From positions 1-6,892 of the forward strand of contig CALGUM010000061.1 in assembly GCA_937902295.1 (NCBI GenBank): a stretch of DNA of 6,892 nt, given 5' to 3'. The notes beneath the pieces were generated by a model, which ran no database searches, was not told the origin of the DNA, and saw only the letters and a list, made by a program, of their open reading frames with translations. The translations under genes and the position numbers were made by a program. This DNA is from an uncultured Candidatus Saccharibacteria bacterium (GTDB taxonomy: Bacteria > Patescibacteriota > Saccharimonadia > Saccharimonadales > Saccharimonadaceae). Below, in pieces: positions 1-6,578 of the stretch. Position 1 is the stretch's first letter. Each line of letters starts with the position of its first letter.

Positions 1-1
1 G

Positions 2-763
2 CAGATTTATGAACATTTGGCTGGTGATAATTCACGCGTCTTGCCGAGTGAGTTTCTGAACTCTACGCCTCCAGGCAGAGGTTCTGGTGAATTTACACTT
101 GATTCAGATAACGTTATTACACAAAAGTTTGGCCGACCTTTTGGCACTCACGCACGACTGTTTACTGTCGGCTCGTATAAAGAGGCGTCGATTGGATTAG
201 ACTGCCATCATAGTGCGCAATCTGTGGCCGAGAATATGCTTTCGCATATGAAGTTAGCGAATGATGACCTACTACTGCTTGATGCAGTCGCGGGAAACGA
301 TATTTTTGGTAATACGTTATATTTGCAAGACATGCTAGTGTTTGTCGTCAAGCCAGAGCGTGAAGGCGTCGATGTATTTATGCGGTTTTATGAATTGGCA
401 CAAAAAGCTGGTATGGGTGAACGGGTATTTGCGATTGGCAATCAGGTTGCAACGAAGCGCCAGGAGCAATTTTTGCTGGATACTATCACAAAAGAACACC
501 TACTAGGGATGTTACCGATGAGCGAAGAATTGATTGACGCGCGGCTCGATAACGAGCCAGTGTCACTGGCGCTATTAGGTGAACGTGAGCGTGATGTGTT
601 TGCGAGCGTGAGTAAAAAAGCTAACGAATTGCACCGAGCACCAGACTATTATTACGACGCAATTGTTGAGTTGCACAAAAAAATCGCTGCCGAGGGTTGG
701 GTGGCGGGTGCATACCGTAGCGGCATGGACGACCAAATTGATCCTTCGTACGAGGTGAAATAA
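2..763 (+). CDS. CooC/MinD-like P-loop ATPase, C-terminal part (5' end outside the window)
   Basis: The frame is open from the left edge to TAA at 761-763, giving 253 visible residues. A TTG at position 17 should not be taken as the start, because the codons before it are open and the family's N-terminal Walker A P-loop is missing, so it must lie upstream. The visible part matches the second half of CooC-type ATPases (SIMIBI class, carbon monoxide dehydrogenase accessory factor family). It has a DLLLLDAVAG switch/Walker B-like segment at nt 266-295, then a strand LVFVVKPERE followed by a helix, a GNQV segment equivalent to the family's GNKV, and LLGMLP matching the LG-x-IP region. Family members use ATP to drive metal insertion or protein partnering. 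No CO dehydrogenase is visible, so the client is unknown; the neighbours suggest it serves the PLP-enzyme pathway. The next gene starts 4 nt after the stop. The fold is fairly certain and the role is not. Confidence 0.8.
   Translation, partial: QIYEHLAGDNSRVLPSEFLNSTPPGRGSGEFTLDSDNVITQKFGRPFGTHARLFTVGSYKEASIGLDCHHSAQSVAENMLSHMKLANDDLLLLDAVAGNDIFGNTLYLQDMLVFVVKPEREGVDVFMRFYELAQKAGMGERVFAIGNQVATKRQEQFLLDTITKEHLLGMLPMSEELIDARLDNEPVSLALLGERERDVFASVSKKANELHRAPDYYYDAIVELHKKIAAEGWVAGAYRSGMDDQIDPSYEVK
752..758 (+). promoter_or_regulatory. Shine-Dalgarno sequence for the Y4yA-like decarboxylase
   Basis: GAGGTGA lies inside the last codons of the upstream ATPase gene, 9 nt before ATG 768. It fixes the decarboxylase start and shows translation-linked operon packing. 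It contrasts with der and pth, which have no such motif. Confidence 0.7.
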
Positions 764-767
764 CACT

Positions 768-2162
768 ATGGTCACCCCTCCCCTTTTACGGCCAACATTG
801 CCGGACAGTGTGCAGCTGCTCTGCGATGCTCCCGAACAACTCTTTTCTGTGGCTCAGTATGCAAAAGGACCAATCGCATTACATTTTCCAGAAATTGCTA
901 GTAGGAACGCGCGACAGTTCCAGCAAGAGCTAGATGCTATTGGTGTACGGGCGCGTGTATTTGCGGCGCATAAAGCCACGGGTAGTTTCGATATCATCGC
1001 AAATCTGCGTGATGTCTGCGGCGTTGATGTGGCAAGTTCGGCAGAGCTTGCCTCGGCACGTAAGGCTGGTTTTTTGGCAAGCGATTTGATTGCGACTGGT
1101 CCGAAGCCAACTCAATTTTTAGCTGACCTTGCAGTACTTGGTATTCCCATTATCGTTGATAGTCCTGAGGAACTGGAGCGTCTGCAAACGGTAGCAACCG
1201 ACAATGTAGAGGTGCTGTTGCGGCTTTCACGCACGATGATTAATGCAGACACAGTCACGAAACGTAGTCGATTTGGGATGGACGCAAAAAGTTTCGCGTC
1301 CGCACTTACATTACTGGCGCACATGCCACACGTCAAACTTAGAGGCGTAGCATTTCATCTGGATAGTCAGTCTGTCGTTGAGCGCGTTACAGCAGTACGA
1401 CGCGGTATGGGACATCTGTTGACGCTGCAAAACAATTTTCCTGCCGCAAACGTGCTGGATATTGGTGGTGGTTACGGCACACACTATGGCGTGTCAAAAT
1501 ACGATACGGACGTGTTCGAGGCGACGCTTAGGCAGGCAGTGCAAACTGGGGATTTGTCGTCGCTCACGTGGCAAGGTCATGGCTATGGCCTATCGAACGC
1601 ACATGGTCACGTGACGGGTACATTGCATGGCTTCGATATATCAGCCGAGCCATATGGTATCGAACGCCTACGAGAAACACTTTTGGCCACAGATGTGTCT
1701 GGCTATACACTCGCTGCAGAGCTGGCAGATAACTTAGTGGAAGTGTGGCTCGAGCCTGGGGCAGCGCTTTACGCCGATGCTGGCGCGCTTGCTGCAGAAA
1801 TCATGGAGGTGCGAGAGCTTGACGGAGACACTATTGTTATTGTCGATGCGCACAGAAATCAAGTTTGTTTTGAAAATAATGAAGTATTGGCAGACCCGAT
1901 CCTTATCCGAAACACCACACATAGTGCGACACTAACTGATTGTTTTATTGCTGGTCATTTGTGTGCCGAGAATGATTTTCTTACCTATAGGAAAATCCAT
2001 TTTGATCACCGCCCGCAGGCGGGCGATATTTTGCTCTGGTCACATGCGGGTGCGTATCGCATGCATTTTAGCGCATCGCAAGCGATCGGTCACTCTTTGG
2101 CGAAGCAGTATACATATCAACCCGAAGCACGAGGCTATACGTTAGTAGAAAGTACACAATGA
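768..2162 (+). CDS. Y4yA-like PLP-dependent decarboxylase (fold type III, DAP/ornithine decarboxylase superfamily)
   Basis: This 464-residue protein has the alanine-racemase-like PLP barrel followed by a C-terminal beta domain. Visible landmarks are the Schiff-base lysine in FAAHKA (K69), the barrel histidine in FHLDSQ (H197), the phosphate-binding glycine loop DIGGGYG (231-237), EPGAAL (329-334), and the late GHLCAEND segment, whose Cys399 corresponds to the active-site cysteine donated by the other subunit in diaminopimelate decarboxylases. HAGAYRM (426-432) matches the family's terminal GAY motif. The length exceeds a typical LysA and fits the Y4yA subgroup. The reaction is presumably PLP-dependent decarboxylation of an amino acid or amino-acid conjugate; the substrate cannot be read from sequence. 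SbnH of staphyloferrin B biosynthesis is a precedent for such an enzyme working beside an SbnA-type synthase. From memory, a cysteine-synthase homologue also adjoins y4yA on the Rhizobium NGR234 plasmid. A good SD supports the ATG, and the stop overlaps the next start as ATGA. Confidence 0.88.
   Translation: MVTPPLLRPTLPDSVQLLCDAPEQLFSVAQYAKGPIALHFPEIASRNARQFQQELDAIGVRARVFAAHKATGSFDIIANLRDVCGVDVASSAELASARKAGFLASDLIATGPKPTQFLADLAVLGIPIIVDSPEELERLQTVATDNVEVLLRLSRTMINADTVTKRSRFGMDAKSFASALTLLAHMPHVKLRGVAFHLDSQSVVERVTAVRRGMGHLLTLQNNFPAANVLDIGGGYGTHYGVSKYDTDVFEATLRQAVQTGDLSSLTWQGHGYGLSNAHGHVTGTLHGFDISAEPYGIERLRETLLATDVSGYTLAAELADNLVEVWLEPGAALYADAGALAAEIMEVRELDGDTIVIVDAHRNQVCFENNEVLADPILIRNTTHSATLTDCFIAGHLCAENDFLTYRKIHFDHRPQAGDILLWSHAGAYRMHFSASQAIGHSLAKQYTYQPEARGYTLVESTQ
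2010..2025 (+). other. GC-rich perfect inverted repeat inside the decarboxylase gene
   Basis: CGCCCGC and GCGGGCG are perfect 7-bp arms separated by AG, so the RNA would fold as a 6-bp stem with a 4-nt loop. It is followed by the U-rich stretch ATATTTT. It resembles a weak intrinsic terminator on the + strand but lies in coding sequence (HRPQAGD), so codon constraint is an equally good explanation. Confidence 0.3.
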
Positions 2163-2383
2163 TATACAGTGCAATAGAAGAAATCATTGGCAATACTCCT
2201 TTGCTTCGTATTGACGCATCACGGTATGGAATCGAGCATACGGATATTTTCGTGAAACTCGAATACCTTAACCCGTTTGGCTCGATAAAAGATCGTACAG
2301 CAAACGCATTGCTAGAAAGTGTTGAGACGAGCGGCGTCGAGCATGTGATTGAAAGTTCAAGTGGCAATACAGCGAAGGCGCTA

Positions 2384-2386
2384 TAA
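2384..2386 (+). other. Premature in-frame UAA (codon 76) of the SbnA-rhodanese gene
   Basis: The codons here read GCG CTA TAA TTA CTC. The reading before (SSGNTAKAL) and after (LLGKRQGL, then TNRIKIPE) forms one continuous cysteine-synthase alignment, so no indel is needed. One base change from a sense codon such as TCA (Ser) or TTA (Leu) would explain it. The stop falls in the 14-nt loop between GGCGCT (2377-2382) and AGCGCC (2397-2402). Confidence 0.85.
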
Positions 2387-3454
2387 TTACTCGGCAAGCG
2401 CCAGGGATTGAATTTAACAAGTGTCACGAATCGCATCAAAATACCCGAGGTAGAGCAGTTTTTACGTTATATACAGACAGACATTGTTGCACTTCCCGGG
2501 CGCTCTGAGTGCCCCGACCCAAACGACGCTGATAATGCACTCAACACTATAGACCGCCTGTGTCGTGAAAACCCAGGTAAATACGTGCACACATCACAAT
2601 ATAGTAATCGTGCTAATACGCATATACATGCCACCACCACTGCACAGGAACTATACGAGGACCTGCCACATATAGATACGATTGTTACAGGCGTTGGTAC
2701 GGGTGGATCGAGTGGTGGCTTAATTGAGTTTGCTCAAAAGTATGACAAAAGTACAAAGCACATTGGGGTGGTGGCGAATCCGTCAGATTTTTTGCCAGGC
2801 ATCCGCACAAAAAATGAACTATTTGAGACAGAGTTGTTTGGAGCTGAGCAGTTTGATGAGCTTCGCGAAGTAACATCGCTCGAAGCACTTGAGGCGCTCC
2901 AAAAGTTGGTGATTCAAGAAGGTGTACTGGCTGGTCCAACGACAGGGGCAAATTTTGCAGCACTACTCGCCTACTTGCAGCAGCACGATACACTGCGCGA
3001 TGACGGGCAGAAAAATATCGCTGTGTTTATCGCGTGTGATCGACTCGAGTCGTATATGTCATATATCATGAAACGTCAGCCGGAATTGTTTGGTGCTACG
3101 CTCCATAGTGATGTGTATACAGCGACTATAGTGGACGAAGAAACAGATGATCTCACAGTGTCGCCAGATGACGGCGTGCAAGATTGGATTGCCGCTTCCG
3201 GGATACTAGTAGTGGATACGCGTGGCGCGAAACCCTACGGTAATTTCCGTATTCCTGGCTCGATCAATTACCCAGAAGAATTACTGAAGGAAGTGCTGGA
3301 AACCGGTATGCCATTTGCGAATCAAAAGGTGTTATTCGTGTGCCCCACGGGAGATCGTAGTTTATATTTAGCGAAAACTTTACGAGGCCGTGGTGTCGAG
3401 TCGTATAGTTTGGCTGGTGGATTGGTGGCGTGGCGAACAGCCAGGTTGCCACTC

Positions 3455-3460
3455 GAGAGG
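3455..3460 (+). promoter_or_regulatory. Shine-Dalgarno sequence deciding the GTG start at 3466
   Basis: GAGAGG sits 5 nt before GTG 3466. The GTG overlaps the upstream TGA as GTGA, a typical translational-coupling arrangement. An earlier in-frame GTG at 3430 would only add residues that read the rhodanese C-terminus in another frame, so 3466 is preferred. Confidence 0.6.
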
Positions 3461-3465
3461 CGGGC

Positions 3466-4554
3466 GTGACACTTATCGACATAGTACACTACCCTGCACT
3501 CGCCGATTCCAACGTCTTGCATTTTGACGCCTCGGCGGCGTTTCCAATTCACAAATTGGTGCTGGGCGATGTGGTCAAGTTTTTGTCGACAAACGTAGGA
3601 ACACACGGCAAGGCAAGTTATGACTGGGCACAGGACGCAAGTGCGGAATATAAGCGCACCAAACAAGCCGTGGCAACATTCATCAATGCCACCGAAGAGG
3701 AGGTGTTTTTTGTTGCGAGCGCTAGCGAAGGCTTACGAATCATACACAATAGTATGCGTAGATCATTTCCTGAAGGGGTCGTGTATTCCCCAGAAGACCA
3801 TTCAAGTGTAACAAGTGTAGTTGAAAAAACACAAGCCTTAGAGCTATTGTCGTACGGACCAACAGGTCGGTACGATGTATCAAATATTGCGAGGAATGAG
3901 GGAAAGGCACTCGTGTATGCGACGCAAGTGCACCCATTGTATGGCAGTGATAATAATATCAAATCAATCAGGGAATTATTTCCTCATAGTTTTTTGATGG
4001 TCGATGCGTCACAGGCAATCGGGCGGACATCTGTTGATGTCGCTGCGATGAAATGTGACGGGCTTACCTTTTCGGCACAAAAACTCGGCGGGTTACCAGG
4101 CGTCGGGATAGTATATATTGCCAAAAAGCACCACGAATGTTTACGCGAATCGATAGAACCGCATACACTACCAATGCCTGCAATTGTCGGATTGCGCTCA
4201 GCAATCGATGTGTTGCAGTCGTATGGCGTGCACAAAATCGATGCCTACCTAACACGGTTGACGGAATATTTTATATACCAAGCGATGGAACGCGTACATG
4301 GCATTAGCTTTACAAAAGGCCCAGCGCTCAGCGAGTATAGCTGTAGTGGCAATGGTATCGTATCGTTTCGAATAGAGGGCTATTCATCACAGGACGTGGC
4401 GATGATTTTGAATAACCAAGCAATAAATGTTCGTGCAGGTGACCACTGCGTGGATGCGAATGCAGTCGAGCGCGATGTGGTGCGTGTAAGTTTTCATGCT
4501 TACGCCGATACGGTAAGTATCGATCGGCTGGTGTCTGCGTTAGCTGAGCTATAG
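3466..4554 (+). CDS. Class V aminotransferase-fold enzyme, probable SufS/Csd-like cysteine desulfurase
   Basis: With the GTG start at 3466 the product has 362 residues, somewhat shorter than SufS (about 406). Fold-type I PLP features are in order: THGKASYDW (46-54), the DHSS histidine that stacks on PLP (H112), QVHPLYGSDNNI (154-165) equivalent to the family's SNVLGT region, VDASQAIG (179-186) with the PLP-binding Asp180 and Gln183, and the Schiff-base lysine in FSAQKLGG (K206). Near the C-terminus, VRAGDHC (322-328) corresponds to the R-x-G-H-H-C active-site loop of SufS/CsdA, keeping a cysteine at 328, followed by VRVSFHAY. The retained cysteine supports desulfurase activity: cysteine to alanine with a persulfide on Cys328. 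A rhodanese domain encoded just upstream is a plausible persulfide acceptor; that is inference. It could instead be an isopenicillin-N-epimerase-like or selenocysteine-lyase-like enzyme. Its stop shares a hexamer with the opposing pth stop. Confidence 0.85.
   Translation: MTLIDIVHYPALADSNVLHFDASAAFPIHKLVLGDVVKFLSTNVGTHGKASYDWAQDASAEYKRTKQAVATFINATEEEVFFVASASEGLRIIHNSMRRSFPEGVVYSPEDHSSVTSVVEKTQALELLSYGPTGRYDVSNIARNEGKALVYATQVHPLYGSDNNIKSIRELFPHSFLMVDASQAIGRTSVDVAAMKCDGLTFSAQKLGGLPGVGIVYIAKKHHECLRESIEPHTLPMPAIVGLRSAIDVLQSYGVHKIDAYLTRLTEYFIYQAMERVHGISFTKGPALSEYSCSGNGIVSFRIEGYSSQDVAMILNNQAINVRAGDHCVDANAVERDVVRVSFHAYADTVSIDRLVSALAEL
4549..4554. other. Shared palindromic Leu-stop hexamer of two convergent genes
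   Basis: CTATAG reads Leu-TAG on both strands: it ends the cysteine-desulfurase-like gene on + and pth on -. The coding regions overlap by 6 bp, so there is no intergenic room for a terminator, and each transcript must run into the other gene as antisense. Confidence 0.9.
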
Positions 4555-5112
4555 TATGGTTTTGTGACTCGTTGTAGTGAAGTGTTCACAAAGAAAATCC
4601 TCAATAATATCGAAGATAGTAGGACGAATATCTGTGAGAATTTTCTGCTCGTCTTTCGTAAATTTAGAGAGTACAAAAGCGGTCGCCTCCATACGATCGG
4701 CGAGCTCTGTCCATATACCAACACGAACACGCTTGTAGTCTGCTCCAAGGTGGGCGTTGAGCGATTTGATCCCATTGTTGCCGGCATCACTCCCCTTGTC
4801 TCTTGTACGGATTGTACCGAGCGGGAGGGCGATGTCATCGTGGATTACGAGTACATCGGTAGTATTAATTTTGTAAAAATCTAGTAATGCCCGAGCAGAC
4901 ACACCGGTGTCATTGTAGTAAGTGGTTGGTTTGACGAGTAATACTTTTTCGTCCGAATAGGTGTATTCTGCTACGTACGCTCTAAACTTAGGCTTTTCTG
5001 CCCAGGAGACTCCTACCGATTCGGCAAATGCATTGAGCATATGAAACCCGACATTATGACGCGTGTCGTGGTACTGTGAGTCGGGATTTCCTTGGGCGAT
5101 GATAAGTTTCAT
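4549..5112 (-). CDS. pth: Peptidyl-tRNA hydrolase
   Basis: This 187-residue protein has the usual Pth length. It hydrolyses the ester bond of peptidyl-tRNAs released from stalled ribosomes, recycling tRNA in the cytoplasm. Family motifs are clear: an N-terminal GNP (8-10), TRHNVGF with catalytic His19, KPTTYYNDTG (61-70) for the KP-x-TYMN-x-SG motif with Asn67, VIHDDIALPLG (89-99) with the catalytic aspartate in HDD, and DAGNNGIKS (109-117) for the usual GGHNG-x-KS. Deviations are Met to Tyr in TYMN, His to Asn in GHNG, and the loss of the GIGRP signature (here GIWTE, 132-136). ATG 5112 is preferred because it gives the exact family N-terminus MKLIIAQGNP. The gene follows der on the same strand after 47 bp but has its own -10 box and no SD. 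Its 3' end overlaps the convergent gene by 6 bp. Confidence 0.95.
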   Translation of the reverse strand: MKLIIAQGNPDSQYHDTRHNVGFHMLNAFAESVGVSWAEKPKFRAYVAEYTYSDEKVLLVKPTTYYNDTGVSARALLDFYKINTTDVLVIHDDIALPLGTIRTRDKGSDAGNNGIKSLNAHLGADYKRVRVGIWTELADRMEATAFVLSKFTKDEQKILTDIRPTIFDIIEDFLCEHFTTTSHKTIL

Positions 5113-5122
5113 GTATGAATAT

Positions 5123-5128
5123 AGTATA
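5123..5128 (-). promoter_or_regulatory. -10 element for pth, near-leaderless
   Basis: TATACT on the minus strand ends 10 nt before the pth ATG. A start site 6-8 nt downstream would leave a leader of only a few nucleotides, and no SD is present between box and ATG. No convincing -35 hexamer is seen upstream. Confidence 0.5.
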
Positions 5129-5159
5129 CCGTAGATAATACCTCGGCGTGCAGTGACGG

Positions 5160-6578
5160 CTATGTATCTAGTGAAGCTTCTTCTTGCTCGAGTGCTTTGG
5201 CCTTTTTGTAGGCTTTTGTGACTGGAGCTTTACCTTCTTTGATACGCTGTCTATTGTTTTTGACTTGCTTTTCGTCGATAAAGCTAAACTTAATCGGAGT
5301 ACCCGCATAGTTGTATGTTTCGCGTACAAGCCGCTCAAGATACCGCTTGTAGCTCCAGTGGACAAATTTAAGGTTGCTGCCGTGGATTACAAACCATGGA
5401 GGCATGGTGTCAGTTTGGACTATGTAGCGAAGCTTGGGGTGAGTATTTTTGAGGCCAGACGGTGGATGTGCTTGAATCGCTTTTTGCAAGAGGTCATTGA
5501 GGACTCGAGTCTTTGTCTCTTGATTGCGGCGTGCTTCGATATCTAGCGCAAGGTCAAATATCTTAGTAACATTTTGTCCGGTCACGCTGCTGGTAAAAAT
5601 CAGCGGTGCCCACGGGACAAATTTGAGGTGGCGGCTGATGCGGGGTGCGAGCGCATCGCGTGTGTAGGCATCTTTTCCTTCTACACTATCCCACTTGCTA
5701 ATAACCACGACGAGGCCTTTGCCTGCTTCGGCAATAATGCCTGCGAGTCGCTGGTCTAGGGCAACGCCGATTTCATTTACATCGATAAGGAGTAAACATA
5801 CATCAGCTTCTTCAACGGCTTGTAGTGTGCGCAGGACACTAAATTTTTCGATCCCCCGCTCTTGTTTGCCTTGACGTCGTACGCCTGCTGTATCGAGCAG
5901 TTCGATAGTGCGCTGACTATATTTAATTTGTGTGCGGTTGACATCACGCGTGGTGCCGGCGATGTTGGCGACGAGGGCTTGCTGCTTGCCACCAAGAGTA
6001 TTAAAGAGATGGCTTTTGCCGACGTTCGGTCGACCTATGAGCGCAATTCGAAATATATCATCAGCTTCTTGCTCTGTGCGGCGAGGGATCTCGTTTACTA
6101 CTGCATCGAGAAGGCTGAGTGTGCCGCGATTGTGCTCGGCACTTGTCTGTACCATTTGTTTGATACCAAGACGACGAAACTCATCTGTACCCATGCTCCC
6201 CTTGAGGTCACTTTTGTTGAGTACGAGGATAACTGGTTTTTTGCTCTTGAGTGCTTTTTTGGCAACAATGCGATCGTGGTCAGATACGTACATCGTACTA
6301 TCGACGACTACGAGTATCACGTCAGCGGCGACAGCTGCCTCTTCGATCTGCTCCTGAATACTTGCTTCAAATTCGTCGTTGGGGTCCTTCATGCCTGCGG
6401 TATCGACGAGCCAAAACTGAAATCCGTCATGCTCGACACGTCCGAGTACGTTGTCACGGGTGGTGCCGGCTTCGCGAGCGACGATCGCCTGCTGAGCGCG
6501 TACCATACGATTAAAAAGCGAACTTTTGCCGACGTTCGCTTGACCGATAATAGCTACTGTAGGGAGTTTACTTGCCAT
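5160..6578 (-). CDS. der: Ribosome assembly GTPase Der (EngA)
   Basis: This 472-residue protein has the Der layout of two tandem GTPase domains plus a KH-like C-terminal domain; it acts in 50S subunit assembly. Domain 1 shows G1 GQANVGKSS (12-20), G2 AGTTRD (37-42), G3 DTAG (59-62), G4 NKSD (121-124) and G5 TSA (145-147). Domain 2 starts near residue 176 with G1 GRPNVGKSH (182-190), G2 AGTTRD (207-212), G3 DTAG (229-232) and G4 SKWD (294-297), where Der normally has NKWD. The KH-like domain covers about 355-437 (PWFVIHG, Y-x-RYLERLVRE, AGTPIKFSF). A basic/acidic tail follows (about 438-472), an extension common in Der proteins. ATG 6578 starts the canonical MASKLPTVAIIG. The gene is preceded by a TGGTATAAT extended -10 element and has no SD. 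Confidence 0.97.
   Translation of the reverse strand: MASKLPTVAIIGQANVGKSSLFNRMVRAQQAIVAREAGTTRDNVLGRVEHDGFQFWLVDTAGMKDPNDEFEASIQEQIEEAAVAADVILVVVDSTMYVSDHDRIVAKKALKSKKPVILVLNKSDLKGSMGTDEFRRLGIKQMVQTSAEHNRGTLSLLDAVVNEIPRRTEQEADDIFRIALIGRPNVGKSHLFNTLGGKQQALVANIAGTTRDVNRTQIKYSQRTIELLDTAGVRRQGKQERGIEKFSVLRTLQAVEEADVCLLLIDVNEIGVALDQRLAGIIAEAGKGLVVVISKWDSVEGKDAYTRDALAPRISRHLKFVPWAPLIFTSSVTGQNVTKIFDLALDIEARRNQETKTRVLNDLLQKAIQAHPPSGLKNTHPKLRYIVQTDTMPPWFVIHGSNLKFVHWSYKRYLERLVRETYNYAGTPIKFSFIDEKQVKNNRQRIKEGKAPVTKAYKKAKALEQEEASLDT

Larger units (their letters stand above)
2159..3469 (+). pseudogene. SbnA/cysteine-synthase-like PLP enzyme fused to a rhodanese domain, interrupted by an in-frame UAA
   Basis: The frame begins at an ATGA overlap with the decarboxylase and spans 436 codons before TGA. 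Codon 76 is UAA (2384-2386), and the frame continues unshifted beyond it. Domain 1 (about 1-313) is a fold-type II cysteine synthase / SbnA-like enzyme. It shows GNTPLLR (11-17), the PLP lysine in NPFGSIKDR (K44), SSSGNTAK (66-73), the CPDPNDA segment seen in the SbnA/Y4xP-like subgroup, the phosphate-binding loop VGTGGSSGG (179-187) and GPTTGAN (259-265). Such enzymes do beta-replacement on O-phospho- or O-acetylserine. Domain 2 (about 338-433) is rhodanese: VVDTR, then the active-site loop CPTGDRS with catalytic Cys395, then GG-x-x-AW. No good re-initiation site follows the stop; TTG 2408 abuts AGGGA with almost no spacing. Both sides of the stop look well conserved, so a recent nonsense mutation, a sequence error or readthrough are the alternatives. 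Confidence 0.85.

Noticed and set aside
2159..2386. Alternative genetic code in which UAA is read as an amino acid
   Set aside because: TAA ends the first gene immediately before the next start, and no other gene in the window contains an internal TAA; a single mutation or sequence error is simpler.
2382..2387. TATAAT as an internal promoter for the rhodanese part
   Set aside because: No TGn extension and no -35-like hexamer at 16-18 nt, and no usable SD-start pair follows closely.
2068..2439. Minus-strand frame of 123 codons across the gene 2 / gene 3 junction
   Set aside because: It is antisense to two well-supported genes, shows no recognisable motif and has no ribosome site.
3430..3465. 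Earlier GTG start for the desulfurase, giving 374 residues
   Set aside because: The added residues only mirror the rhodanese C-terminus in another frame and lack a family match; GTG 3466 has GAGAGG at 5 nt and a GTGA overlap.
4561..4592. Inverted repeat TTTGTGA / TCACAAA near the convergent gene ends, considered as a bidirectional terminator
   Set aside because: The arms are short and A/T-rich, the loop is 18 nt, and no T-run follows on either strand; it lies within pth coding sequence.
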